NCBI RefSeq assembly: GCF_005863245.1
Contig: NZ_VBUT01000005.1
Span: forward strand, 1 to 64,000
DNA: 64,000 bases
Origin: Nocardia cyriacigeorgica
GTDB lineage: Bacteria; Actinomycetota; Actinomycetes; Mycobacteriales; Mycobacteriaceae
Direction: 5' to 3'
Made by a program: the position numbers and the translations under genes. The notes below the pieces were generated by a model that saw nothing but the letters and a program-made list of their open reading frames with translations, was not told the origin of the DNA and ran no database searches. How positions within the stretch are numbered: the stretch's first letter is position 1; every line of letters starts with the position of its first letter. Positions 43,360 through 51,849 of the stretch are shown in pieces.

Positions 43360-43734
43360 ATGTCGGTGTGGGATGTGTTCTGGTTGATCCTGATGAGTTT
43401 CGCGTTCATCGCGTACCTGCTGCTGCTGTTCTTCATCATCGGCGACCTGTTCCGCGACCGCGAAACGTCCGGGTGGATGAAAGCGGTGTGGATCGTCTTC
43501 TTGTTCGTGCTTCCGCTGCTGACCTCACTGGTGTATCTGATCGTGCGCGGCAAGGGCATGTCGGAGCGGCAGGCGGCCGCGATCAACGAGGCACAGGCGG
43601 CCCAGCAGGAATACATCAGGGAGACAGCGGGTACCAGCCCGGCCGCGCAGATCGCCGACGCCCGCAAGCTGCTCGCGGACGGCACCATCTCGCAGGCGGA
43701 ATTCGACCAGCTGAAGGCCAAGGCACTCAGCTGA
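43360..43734 (+). CDS. PLDN-SHOCT domain membrane protein
   Basis: A 124-aa protein. Two N-terminal membrane segments (FWLILMSFAFIAYLLLLFFII, KAVWIVFLFVLPLLTSLVYLIV) form a phospholipase D N-terminal-like (PLDc_N) hairpin. The C-terminus is a SHOCT motif (IADARKLLADGTISQAEFDQLKAKAL). Such proteins are frequent in actinobacterial stress regulons, possibly as oligomeric membrane anchors. Start is ATG 43360; the upstream ribosome site is weak. A broken SHOCT gene is also present at 51641. Confidence 0.85.
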   Translation: MSVWDVFWLILMSFAFIAYLLLLFFIIGDLFRDRETSGWMKAVWIVFLFVLPLLTSLVYLIVRGKGMSERQAAAINEAQAAQQEYIRETAGTSPAAQIADARKLLADGTISQAEFDQLKAKALS

Positions 43735-43819
43735 ACCGGCCGAGGCCCGGATACGGCCGGACGCGGATCGGGGTGCGAGCCCGTAGCACTCACCCGACGA
43801 CTCTCGAGGCGGAGGACAC

Positions 43820-45637
43820 ATGACGGGTCCGGACTTCGCGAACACCACCGATTTCGACAACGCCGACCGCGGATTCATCGACGCGCTCGACCCGCCGCAG
43901 ATCCGCGCCGCCGACGGCCGGGTGATCTGGGATATCGGCGCCTACCGGTTCCTGTCCGAGCCGTGCCCGCCTACCGCGCATCCCAGTTTGTGGCGGCAGG
44001 GGCAGCTGTGCAGCAAGCAGGGCTTGTTCGAGGTCACCGAGGGCATCTATCAGGTGCGCAACTTCGACCTGTCGAATATGACGATCGTCGAGGGCCGCGA
44101 GGGCGTCATCGTGATCGACCCGCTCATCTCGGCCGAGACCGCGGCCGCCGCGCTGGCGCTGTACCGGCGTCATCGCGGCGACCGGCCGGTGACCGCGATG
44201 ATCTACACGCATTCGCACGCCGACCATTTCGGCGGGGCGAAGGGTGTGGTGCCCGACGGGCATCCGGCGGTGCCGATCCTCGCGCCGAGCGGGTTCCTCG
44301 AGCACGCGGTGAGCGAGAACGTCTACGCGGGCAATGCGATGACCAGGCGCGCCATCTTCATGTACGGCACCGGCCTGGACAAGGCCCCCGACGGGCAGAT
44401 CGGCTGCGGCCTCGGCATGACCACCTCCACCGGCAAGGTCACCCTGATTCCGCCGACGGTCGACATCACCGAGACCGGGCAGGTCGAGGAGATCGACGGT
44501 GTGCGGATCGTCTTCCAGCTGACCCCCGGCACCGAAGCGCCCGCGGAGATGAATTTCCTGTTCCCGCAGCAGCGTGCGCTCTGCGTGGCGGAGAACGCGA
44601 CCCACAATATGCACAATGTGCTGACCCTGCGCGGCGCGCTGGTGCGTGACAGCCGGGTGTGGGCGCATTATCTGGACGAGGCGATCGGGCTGTTCGCCGA
44701 CAAGGCCGACGTCGCCTTCGCCTCGCACCACTGGCCGACCTGGGGCAGCGAGAACTGGACCGAATGGCTGGCGCTGCAACGCGACATGTACTCGTATCTG
44801 CACGACCAGACGTTGCGGCTGGCCAACCGCGGGCTCACCGGCAGCGAGATCGCCGAAGAGCTGACCCTGCCGCCCGCGCTGGACCGGGTGTGGGCCAATC
44901 GCGGGTACTACGGGTCGCTGAGCCACAACGCGAAGGCGATCTACCAGCGCTATATGGGCTGGTTCGACGGCAATCCGGCGCATCTGTGGGAGCACCCGCC
45001 CGCGGAACTGGCCGCCCGCTACGTCGCCGACTACGGCGGGGTCGATGCCGTCATCGCCAAGGGGCGCGAGTACGCCGAGCGTGGCGACCTCCGGTTCGCG
45101 GCCACCCTGTTGAACCACGCCGTGTTCGCCGCCCCCGGCAACGACGCGGCCAGGCACGCGCTGGCCGAGGTGTACGACCAGCTGGGCTACGGGTCCGAGA
45201 ACGGCACTTGGCGCAACTTCTTCCTGGTCGGCGCCCGTGAACTGCGGCACGGGCCCACGCCCTCCGACCTCAACACCGCCGATCCGGAGATGATGGGTGC
45301 GCTGACCGTCGACATGATCATCGATTCGCTGGCCGTGCGCATCGACGGCCCACGCGCCGCCGAGTTCGATTGCACCATCGACTGGAAGCTGACCGACGAG
45401 GACCGCGTCATCCGGCTGACGTTGTCTCGTGGCGCGCTCACCCATCGCACCGCGACGCCGCACGCGCCACTGCGTGGCCCGGCGGACCTGACCATGACCA
45501 TGACGAAGCCGCAGTTGCTGAACTTGTTGTCGGGCAGGGGAGAGGGTGTGGCGTTCGACGGTGAGCTCTCGGCGCTCACCAGGCTGGTCGGATTCCTCGA
45601 CACGCCCGATCCGCGATTCGCCATCGTGACTCCCTGA
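43820..45637 (+). CDS. SdsA1-like alkyl sulfatase (metallo-beta-lactamase fold)
   Basis: A 605-aa MBL-fold sulfatase. The zinc site reads THSHADHFGG (His131, His133, Asp135, His136), with further ligands expected in AENATHNMHNV and ASHHWPTWG. A dimerisation region follows (VADYGGVDAVIAKGREYAERGDLRFAATLL) and an SCP2-like C-terminal domain (about 480-605; TVDMIIDSLAVRIDGPRA). It hydrolyses primary or secondary alkyl sulfates to sulfate and an alcohol. GGCGGAGG precedes the ATG. A TCACCC half site lies 27 bp upstream. A terminator hairpin follows. Confidence 0.9.
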   Translation: MTGPDFANTTDFDNADRGFIDALDPPQIRAADGRVIWDIGAYRFLSEPCPPTAHPSLWRQGQLCSKQGLFEVTEGIYQVRNFDLSNMTIVEGREGVIVIDPLISAETAAAALALYRRHRGDRPVTAMIYTHSHADHFGGAKGVVPDGHPAVPILAPSGFLEHAVSENVYAGNAMTRRAIFMYGTGLDKAPDGQIGCGLGMTTSTGKVTLIPPTVDITETGQVEEIDGVRIVFQLTPGTEAPAEMNFLFPQQRALCVAENATHNMHNVLTLRGALVRDSRVWAHYLDEAIGLFADKADVAFASHHWPTWGSENWTEWLALQRDMYSYLHDQTLRLANRGLTGSEIAEELTLPPALDRVWANRGYYGSLSHNAKAIYQRYMGWFDGNPAHLWEHPPAELAARYVADYGGVDAVIAKGREYAERGDLRFAATLLNHAVFAAPGNDAARHALAEVYDQLGYGSENGTWRNFFLVGARELRHGPTPSDLNTADPEMMGALTVDMIIDSLAVRIDGPRAAEFDCTIDWKLTDEDRVIRLTLSRGALTHRTATPHAPLRGPADLTMTMTKPQLLNLLSGRGEGVAFDGELSALTRLVGFLDTPDPRFAIVTP

Positions 45638-45653
45638 CCCGTTCGTGCACCGG

Positions 45654-45681
45654 CCCACCATCGGGAAAAGCCGATGGTGGG
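45654..45681 (+). terminator. Hairpin terminator after the alkyl sulfatase
   Basis: Perfect 11-bp arms (45654-45664 and 45671-45681, CCCACCATCGG with its complement) and a GAAAAG loop lie 17 bp past the sulfatase stop. There is no long U-tract, as is usual in actinobacteria. Confidence 0.7.
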
Positions 45682-45820
45682 TTCACTTGTGTGTGCACCA
45701 TCGGTCATACGGTCATGGGACGATACGGAATCGAGATTCCGGCGACCATTTTGAAAGGAGCGTGTTCCGGTAAACTCCGCCGGGAGCAAGGTAGGTATTG
45801 AACCGTCACGCGTCGGAGGC

Positions 45821-48463
45821 ATGATGGCTGGTTCGCACGACCTCGATTCGCCCCATCATGTGGATCCGGCTACCGGGCCGTCGGATATTCCCGCAGTGCC
45901 CTTCACCCCGATTTCCCGCCCGGCGCTTTTCGCCGCCCTCGACGAATTCACCGCGACCCCGTGCGGCCGGGTGCTGATGATTTGCTCGCCGGTGGGCAGC
46001 GGCAAGACCGTTCTGCTGGCCGATTGGGCGCGCCAGGTCGACGCCCGTGCCCGCGACCATGCCCGTATCGCATGGCTGACCATTGCCGAGCACGGCTACA
46101 CCGTGAACGGACTGTGGTCGGACCTGCGTCGCCGCCTCGGCATGGAGCCCAAGTCCCCGGACCGGCTGCGGGCTCCCACCACCGAAGCGGCCGAGCTCGC
46201 CGCCGATATCGAGCGGCTGGGGCAGCCACGGATCATCATCCTCGATGACGCCCACCTGATCACCGACCCGATGACGCTGGCGGGGCTGGAGCATTTCCTG
46301 CGGCATGCGCCGTCGAATCTCACCGTGCTGATCTGCGCACGATTCGACCCGCCCATCCGCTGGCATCTGCTGGAGCTGGAGTCGCGGCTGATCCGCTGGG
46401 GTGCGGACGATCTCGCGCTATCGGCCGAGGAGTCGCGTCGACTGTGCCTCGAACACGGCTGCGACCTCGCCGAGGCCGAACTGGCCACCCTGATGGAACT
46501 CACGCACGGCTGGGCGGCGCTGATCCGGATCGCCGCGATCTACCTGGCCGCGCATCCCGGCGATTACGCCACCGCACTCGCGGTGCTGGGCCGGATGCCC
46601 AACTCGGTGTCGGACCTGCTGGTCGGCGAGCTGATCGACACCCTGCCCCCGGCCATGCGGCAATTCCTCACCCACACCAGCGTGCCCACCGAGTTCACCG
46701 AACAGCTGGCCGACGAACTGGTGGGCGGCGGTGCGGCGTTCTGGCTGCATGAACTGGAACGGATGAGTTATCCGCTCACGGCGGTCGTGCGGGACGGCAC
46801 CATCTGGTACACCTACCACCCCTTCCTGCGCGCCTATTTCCTGGCCGAGGTGAACCGTCTCGGCGCGGGCGTCCACGACGATCTGCGGCTGCGCACGGCG
46901 CGTTCGCTGACCGCGGCGGGCGAATCCCGCCGGGCTGTCGCGCATCTGACCGCGCTGTCGGATCCGCGGCACCTGCTGGACTTCCTGTCCACCCATGCGC
47001 TCTCGGACATCATCGCCGGGGGTGGGCCTGCCCTGTTCGACGCGCTCGCCGAATCGGACACGGTGGTGCTGGAGGATCCGTTCCTGCTGTTGCTGCGGGC
47101 CATCGACGCCCTGCTGAGCGGCGATTTCCCGGCGGCGCTGGCATTCCGTGACGCCCTGCGCAGCCGGGCCGAGGCCACGACGACGCTGGCCGCTCCCGCG
47201 GTGGTCACCGCGCTGACCAGCGCCGTGGATGCCGAAATCGCCGTGGCCACGGCCGGTTCGGTGGCCGGGCTGGAATTGCCGCCGATGGTGGTCTCGGGCG
47301 ACCGCCCGGAGCTGGAGTGCTATCTGGCCATCGCGGCGGCGACCGTGGCGATCATGCGCGATGAGATCGACGCCGGTGAGCAGCGCTTGCGGATGGCGCT
47401 GGCGCTGGCCGAGACCTCCGGTCATCCACGCCTGCGGTTGCGTGCGATCACCCGGCTCGCCGTGGCATCCGGGCGGGCGGGATCCATCACGACGATGCGG
47501 CGCCGGGCCGAGCGGGCGCTGGCGGTGTCGGCCGAGCATGGGCTGTGGCAGACCCCTGATGCCGCGCACGCCGCCGCCCTCGAAGCGTTCGGCGCCTACC
47601 TCCAGGGCGATGCCCCGGCCGCCGATCTCGTCACCGGTCTGCTGGCCGATCGTGCGAGCATGGACGGGCAGACAGCGCCGACCGCCGGCCTGCCCGCGCA
47701 GATCGTGGCCAATCTGGTGACCTTCGATCGGGCCAAGGACCGGCGGCTGACCGCGGATCTGCTGCGCAACGCCGCCTCCGAACTGCTGGGTGTGCACCCG
47801 TCCGCCGCGGTCAGCGGCGGGCTGATACCGCATGTGGTGTGGGCACTGCTGCGGGTACAGGAGCCGCGCACCGCGCATCTGCTCGTCGAGCAGGCGCGGG
47901 CGACTTTCGGCGACGTCCCGGAGGTCGAGGTCGCCGCTGCCTCCGTGGCCTCGGCCGCGCATCGGCCGAGGACCGTGCTGACAGTGCTGGAGCCGCTGCT
48001 GACCGCGGCCGAGCCACCGGATCGGGTGCCGCTGGTCGCCGCCTGGTTGCTGATCGCCGGCGCATACCATGATCTCGGCAATGGGACCAAGGCGATCAGC
48101 GCGGTCGAAACGGCGGTGCGCATCGCCGCGCCCGATCACATCGTCCGGCCTTTCCTCGATATTCCCGGCGCGCTCGAGCAATTGGATGAATTCGCCGGAA
48201 GTTTCGGCGGCGACGAGGAATTCGTGGCGGCGGTGCGCCGTAATCGCGCCGCGTCGCGCGAGCACCGTCATCCCGCACTCACCAGCACCCAGCACCGAAT
48301 CCTGCGGCAATTACCTTCCGGTCGCACCACCCAGCAGATAGCCACCGATCTCGGCGTTTCGGTCAATACGGTGAAGACCCATCTGCGTGGCATCTACACC
48401 AAACTCGGCGTCAATTCCCGGACCGAGGTCCTGGCCGAGGCGCGCCGCAGCGGACTGCTCTGA
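45821..48463 (+). CDS. LuxR-family LAL-type regulator with ATPase domain
   Basis: An 880-aa MalT-like transcription factor. Walker A is CSPVGSGKT (residues 55-63), Walker B is around RIIILDDAHLI, and a long TPR-like helical region follows. The GerE-type HTH is at the C-terminus (TSTQHRILRQLPSGRTTQQIATDLGVSVNTVKTHLRGIYTKLGVNSRTEVL). Start is ATG at 45821 or 45824. It lies centrally among the TCACCC boxes but has no such box itself. It is therefore the leading local candidate for the protein that binds them (inference). Confidence 0.85.
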   Translation: MMAGSHDLDSPHHVDPATGPSDIPAVPFTPISRPALFAALDEFTATPCGRVLMICSPVGSGKTVLLADWARQVDARARDHARIAWLTIAEHGYTVNGLWSDLRRRLGMEPKSPDRLRAPTTEAAELAADIERLGQPRIIILDDAHLITDPMTLAGLEHFLRHAPSNLTVLICARFDPPIRWHLLELESRLIRWGADDLALSAEESRRLCLEHGCDLAEAELATLMELTHGWAALIRIAAIYLAAHPGDYATALAVLGRMPNSVSDLLVGELIDTLPPAMRQFLTHTSVPTEFTEQLADELVGGGAAFWLHELERMSYPLTAVVRDGTIWYTYHPFLRAYFLAEVNRLGAGVHDDLRLRTARSLTAAGESRRAVAHLTALSDPRHLLDFLSTHALSDIIAGGGPALFDALAESDTVVLEDPFLLLLRAIDALLSGDFPAALAFRDALRSRAEATTTLAAPAVVTALTSAVDAEIAVATAGSVAGLELPPMVVSGDRPELECYLAIAAATVAIMRDEIDAGEQRLRMALALAETSGHPRLRLRAITRLAVASGRAGSITTMRRRAERALAVSAEHGLWQTPDAAHAAALEAFGAYLQGDAPAADLVTGLLADRASMDGQTAPTAGLPAQIVANLVTFDRAKDRRLTADLLRNAASELLGVHPSAAVSGGLIPHVVWALLRVQEPRTAHLLVEQARATFGDVPEVEVAAASVASAAHRPRTVLTVLEPLLTAAEPPDRVPLVAAWLLIAGAYHDLGNGTKAISAVETAVRIAAPDHIVRPFLDIPGALEQLDEFAGSFGGDEEFVAAVRRNRAASREHRHPALTSTQHRILRQLPSGRTTQQIATDLGVSVNTVKTHLRGIYTKLGVNSRTEVLAEARRSGLL

Positions 48464-48499
48464 GCCGGGCCGCCCCGCCGGCGAAGCGCCGCCGCGAGT

Positions 48500-48516
48500 T
48501 CACCCGCGGGGGATGA
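48500..48516 (+). promoter_or_regulatory. Palindromic box 5 (one mismatch)
   Basis: TCACCC-GCGGG-GGATGA, one mismatch in the right arm. It lies 89 bp before the small gene at 48606 that leads into the DUF389 gene. Confidence 0.75.
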
Positions 48517-48605
48517 GGTTCTCCGACCCGGCGCGGCCCACACTCGACCGGTAGCCCACTCATCCTCAGCGAGGACAGCGTCCATCGAAGGGAGGCCGCG
48601 CCCCG

Positions 48606-48812
48606 ATGCCGATCCGCTACGAGTTCATCCTCGACGGGGAGCTGTCCGAACGCGCGCTGGCCGCCTTCCCGGAACTCACCCCGGGGCGACATCGACAGGG
48701 CACCACGGTGCTGTACGGGCCGCTGACCGGGCCGACCGCGATGCGCGCCATCCTCGCGCGGATCGACAATCTCGGGCTCACCCTGCTCGAGATGCGTCAA
48801 CTACCCGATTGA
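48606..48812 (+). CDS. Small conserved protein, unknown function
   Basis: A 68-aa soluble protein starting MPIRYEFILDGELSERALAAFPEL and ending IDNLGLTLLEMRQLPD. The alternating pattern suggests a small beta-alpha-beta fold. Proteins of this style occur as short partners in actinobacterial stress operons; no function is known to me. It lies under box 5 and is followed after 11 bp by the DUF389 gene, so the two probably form an operon. GGGAGG lies upstream of the ATG. Confidence 0.7.
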   Translation: MPIRYEFILDGELSERALAAFPELTPGRHRQGTTVLYGPLTGPTAMRAILARIDNLGLTLLEMRQLPD

Positions 48813-48823
48813 AGGGAGCGGCC

Positions 48824-49789
48824 ATGCATCTGCTGGTTCCCACCGGTCAGCGGCGCACGCTCGACGAACTCACCGACCGGCTCGATCTCGGCGTCGGCGA
48901 GTCGACGACGAAGCGGTCGGCGTTCTGGATCATGCTCACCCTGTCGGGGATCATCGCCGCCTCCGGCGTCGTCGGCGATTCGACGGCGACCGTCATCGGC
49001 GCCATGATCGTCGCGCCGCTGTCGGTGCCGATCCTCGGCGTCGGGCTCGGCATCGCCACCGGACGCGGGCCGTTGATCGCGCGTAGTCTGCTGCTGGTGC
49101 TGGCGGGCATCGTGCTGGTCGTGCTGGTCGGGTTCCTGTTCTCGCAACTGCTGCCCAATCCGACGAACGTGCTGTCCAATTCGCAAGTGCTCGGCCGCAC
49201 TTCGCCGAAACTGATGGACCTCACCGCCGCGCTGGCCACCGGGCTGGTCGGCGTCATCGCCATCATCCGCCGCGACGTCGGCGATGTGCTGCCCGGCGTG
49301 GCGATCGCCATCTCGCTGGTCCCGCCGCTGGCCGTGGTGGGCGTCTGCCTCGGATCCGACGCGCCGGGCCTGGCGCTCGGCGCGTTCGTCCTGTTCGCCT
49401 CGAACATGGTCGCGATGATCATCACCGCGACGCTGGTGCTCGTCGCCACCGGATACCACCGGGAGGCCGGTGCCGGCGCGATGCGGCGTGGGCGGGCCTA
49501 CGCCGTGCTGGCCGCCGGGCTGATCGTGGTCGCCATTCCGATGGTGGTGAATTCGCTGTCGTCGCTGTGGGCCGACCAGATCGCCGACGCGGCCCGATCC
49601 TGGCTGGACCCGGTGAGCGGGGCGCAGGTGACCGATGTCAGCGTGCAGAACGATGTGGCGACCATCCACGTGCTGGCGCCCGAGCAGTTGCCGCCGGTCG
49701 AGGAGCTCGAGCGCACCGTACGTGATCTGGTGCCGTGGCACCCCGATGTCGTCATCGTGCACACCGTCGGCAGCCGCATCACCCAGTAG
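48824..49789 (+). CDS. DUF389 family membrane protein
   Basis: A 321-aa protein of the DUF389 (TIGR00341-like) family. The typical core is FWIMLTLSGIIAASGVVGDSTATVIGAMIVAPLSVPILGVGLGIATG, then VAIAISLVPPLAVVGVCLG. Six to seven membrane segments are followed by a C-terminal soluble part of about 80 aa. Function is unknown. The ATG at 48824 has GAAGGGAG upstream; the open frame extends to 48809. It follows the 68-aa gene in the same unit. Confidence 0.85.
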   Translation: MHLLVPTGQRRTLDELTDRLDLGVGESTTKRSAFWIMLTLSGIIAASGVVGDSTATVIGAMIVAPLSVPILGVGLGIATGRGPLIARSLLLVLAGIVLVVLVGFLFSQLLPNPTNVLSNSQVLGRTSPKLMDLTAALATGLVGVIAIIRRDVGDVLPGVAIAISLVPPLAVVGVCLGSDAPGLALGAFVLFASNMVAMIITATLVLVATGYHREAGAGAMRRGRAYAVLAAGLIVVAIPMVVNSLSSLWADQIADAARSWLDPVSGAQVTDVSVQNDVATIHVLAPEQLPPVEELERTVRDLVPWHPDVVIVHTVGSRITQ

Positions 49790-49799
49790 ACCCCGCGTT

Positions 49800-49816
49800 T
49801 CATCCGTTTCGGGTGA
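49800..49816 (+). promoter_or_regulatory. Palindromic box 6 (one mismatch)
   Basis: TCATCC-GTTTC-GGGTGA, one mismatch in the left arm. It sits 64 bp before a GTG with good ribosome site (49881) whose gene is cut by the IS element. It marks the promoter of that interrupted gene. Confidence 0.72.
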
Positions 49817-49905
49817 CGCGCCACCCGACCGATCTACGGCATACCTGTACTACGGCCGTTCACCGAGGAAAGGGCTGGCCGTGACGGTGAAACGTAGCGC
49901 GCAAG

Positions 49906-49925
49906 CTCGGTCCTTCAGGTCCGGG
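49906..49925. repeat. IS605 left-end hairpin
   Basis: CTCGGTCC-TTCA-GGTCCGGG forms an 8-bp stem with one T-T mismatch and one G-T wobble. It directly abuts the TnpA stop at 49926 and has the same TTCA loop as the right-end hairpin. Confidence 0.6.
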
Positions 49926-50372
49926 TTAGCGCGTCAGTTTCGGTCTTCCTGGGGCGCGGGGTGGTCGGCGTTGTTGTTCGATGTACTGGCGGACGATCGA
50001 GATGGGGGCATCGCCGCGGGATGCGGCGAGGTAGCTGGGCGACCATAGGTGCCCGTTCATGCTGTGGCGGTTCACTCGGCTGGTGAACTCGTGGCGTAGT
50101 CGGCGGGCGGAGACACCTTTGAGGCTGTTTACGAGTTTGCTGATCGCTACCTTGGGTGGGTACTCGATCAGGACGTGGACGTGGTCGTCGTCTCCGTTGA
50201 ACTCGACCAGTCGGGCGTCGAAGTCGGCACAGACTTCGCGCATGGTCGCCTCGCAGAGGTTGAGCATGGCGTCGTTGAGGACGCCTCGCCGATACTTGGT
50301 CACAAAGACCAAGTGAACGTGAAGTGCCGAAACTACGGATCGGCCACGCCGGTATTCGGCTTCAGAAACCAT
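49926..50372 (-). CDS. tnpA: IS200/IS605 transposase TnpA (Y1 HUH)
   Basis: A 148-aa Y1 single-strand transposase. It carries the HUH motif His64-Val-His66 (GDDDHVHVLIEYPP) and the catalytic Tyr130 in SIVRQYIEQQ. LVFVTKYRRGVL and WSPSYLAASRG are typical of the family. It cuts and joins the top strand at hairpin-recognised ends. Length is normal, and the C-terminal tail RRPPRAPGRPKLTR is slightly extended. The gene is divergent from tnpB with 22 bp between the two starts. Confidence 0.93.
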   Translation of the reverse strand: MVSEAEYRRGRSVVSALHVHLVFVTKYRRGVLNDAMLNLCEATMREVCADFDARLVEFNGDDDHVHVLIEYPPKVAISKLVNSLKGVSARRLRHEFTSRVNRHSMNGHLWSPSYLAASRGDAPISIVRQYIEQQRRPPRAPGRPKLTR

Positions 50373-50394
50373 AGACCTACGGTAGTGTCGCGGT

Positions 50395-51543
50395 GTGCAG
50401 TTGCGATACCAGTACCGCGTCTACCCGACGCCCGGCCAGGCCGGCAGGCTGGCGCAGGCGTTCGGATGTGCGCGGGTGGTGTTCAACGACTCACTGCGCG
50501 TCCGGCGCGATGCTTACGCGGCCGGGGAGAGAATCGGCGATACCGAGGTGCAACGCCGGGTAGTCACCGAGGCCAAGCGCACGCCCGAACGCGCATGGCT
50601 GGCCGAGGTGTCGTCGGTGGTGCTGGTGCAAGCCTGTCAGGACGCACGGATGGCGTACCGGAATTGGTTCGACTCGATATCGGGCAAGCGCAAGGGCCGC
50701 AAGGTCGGCGCGCCCCGGTTGCGGTCCCGCAAGGACAACCGGCAGGCGATCCGACTCACCCGCAACGGATTCAGTGTGCGAGACAACCGGAAGCTGTATG
50801 TGGCCAAGGTCGGCGAACTGGCCGTGCGTTGGTCGCGGGAGCTGCCGTCGGTTCCGTCGAGTGTCACGATCATCAAGGACGCGGCCGGACGGTATTTCGC
50901 GTCGTTTGTGGTCGAGACCACCGACGAGGCGCTACCGCCGATCGGCTCGGAGGTGGGTATCGATTTGGGGCTCACCACATTCGCGGTGTTGTCGAGCGGC
51001 AAGATCATCGACTCCCCGAAGTTCCTGCGCCGCGCCGAACGCAAGCTCCGCAAGGCGCAGCAGGCGATGTCCCGCAAGGAGAAGGGCTCCAACAATCGGG
51101 CCAAGGCGCGCGTTCGTATCGCCAAAGCTCACGCCACGGTGGCCGACACGCGCCGGGATTGGGCGCACAAACAGTCCACGGCGATCATCCGCGAGAACCA
51201 AGCGGTGTTCGTCGAGGACCTGTGCGTGGCCGGGTTGGCGCGAACCAGGTTGGCGAAGTCGGTCCACGATGCCGGGTGGGCGATGTTCACCCGCATGCTG
51301 GAGGAGAAAGCCGCCCGCTACGGGCGGACCTTCGCCAAGGTGGACCGGTTCTACCCGTCGAGCCAACTCTGTTCCGCGTGCGGGATGCTGGACGGGCCGA
51401 AACCGCTCTCGGTGCGGGAGTGGCAGTGCCGGGCGTGTGGGGCGGTCCACGACCGCGACCTCAACGCCGCCAAGAACATCCACGCCGCCGGACGGGCGGA
51501 GTGGCTAAACGCCTGCGGAGGGACCGTCAGTCTTTCCGCCTAG
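50395..51543 (+). CDS. tnpB: TnpB RNA-guided nuclease
   Basis: A 382-aa TnpB, ancestor-type of Cas12. The RuvC-like triad is intact: Asp190 in VGIDLGLTTF, Glu274 in VFVEDLCV and Asp355 in HDRDLNAAKNI. The zinc ribbon has CSACG and CRACG. The N-terminal opening LRYQYRVYPTPGQ is typical. Family knowledge: TnpB uses an omega-RNA from the element's right end to cut DNA at sites next to a short TAM, maintaining the element. It starts with GTG. All catalytic residues being present suggests it is functional. Confidence 0.93.
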   Translation: MQLRYQYRVYPTPGQAGRLAQAFGCARVVFNDSLRVRRDAYAAGERIGDTEVQRRVVTEAKRTPERAWLAEVSSVVLVQACQDARMAYRNWFDSISGKRKGRKVGAPRLRSRKDNRQAIRLTRNGFSVRDNRKLYVAKVGELAVRWSRELPSVPSSVTIIKDAAGRYFASFVVETTDEALPPIGSEVGIDLGLTTFAVLSSGKIIDSPKFLRRAERKLRKAQQAMSRKEKGSNNRAKARVRIAKAHATVADTRRDWAHKQSTAIIRENQAVFVEDLCVAGLARTRLAKSVHDAGWAMFTRMLEEKAARYGRTFAKVDRFYPSSQLCSACGMLDGPKPLSVREWQCRACGAVHDRDLNAAKNIHAAGRAEWLNACGGTVSLSA

Positions 51544-51640
51544 CGGAAAGCGAGCCCCAGTGAAACAGGAACCCACCGCAGCGGCGCACCGCGCCGCAGC
51601 AGGAATCCCGGTCGTTCACGGCCGGGAGGACGTCAAACAC
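51490..51640 (+). ncRNA. Probable omega-RNA of TnpB
   Basis: In IS605 elements the guide RNA scaffold covers the 3' end of tnpB and the right end. Here the region includes a GCGGCG/CGCCGC stem near 51580 and the final hairpin CCCGGTCG-TTCA-CGGCCGGG, followed by AGGACGTCAAAC. The guide would start just past the right end, in the ACATGACAGAACC region. The 5' boundary is a guess. Confidence 0.5.
51607..51626. repeat. IS605 right-end hairpin
   Basis: An 8-bp stem CCCGGTCG/CGGCCGGG (one G-T wobble) with TTCA loop, flanked by GAAT and AGGACGTCAA as in many TnpB right ends. It is also the last stem of the predicted omega-RNA. Confidence 0.7.
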
Positions 51641-51845
51641 ATGACAGAACCCGATTTCGATTTCGGGGACCGCGCGCGCGACGGCGAACGCTGTGGACCG
51701 GCGGGCCCAGCTGCGTGCGGCGGAGAGTCAGGCCTACGCCCCTCAGCAGCAGGCGCCGCCACAGCCACCCCGCAGCCCATGCCCGGTGTCTGTCCGACGA
51801 CGAGTTCGCCGCGGCGAAACGGCAACTACTGTGTAGGCGGCTGTC
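51641..51845 (+). pseudogene. Broken SHOCT-domain gene beside the IS element
   Basis: Directly after the right end three reading frames together look like one acidic SHOCT protein: MTEPDFDFGDRARDGE in frame one, VDRRAQLRAAESQAYAPQQQ in the second, then LSDDEFAAAKRQLL, a typical SHOCT ending, in the third. At least two frameshifts separate them. The original 5' end may be the GTG at 49881 left of the IS, which has GGAAAGGG before it and box 6 before that. The insertion would then have split a member of the box regulon. Confidence 0.55.
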
Positions 51846-51849
51846 GCGG

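Larger units (their letters stand above)
49895..51640. mobile_element. IS200/IS605-family element with divergent tnpA and tnpB
   Basis: About 1.75 kb carrying TnpA (-) and TnpB (+) back to back. Both ends have subterminal hairpins with TTCA loops, as expected for single-strand transposition by a Y1 transposase, and there are no terminal inverted repeats or target duplication to define exact ends. Both proteins look intact, so the element may be active. The right end is assigned to the GAGGACGTCAAAC region. The left end is somewhere just left of the hairpin at 49906. Confidence 0.8.
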
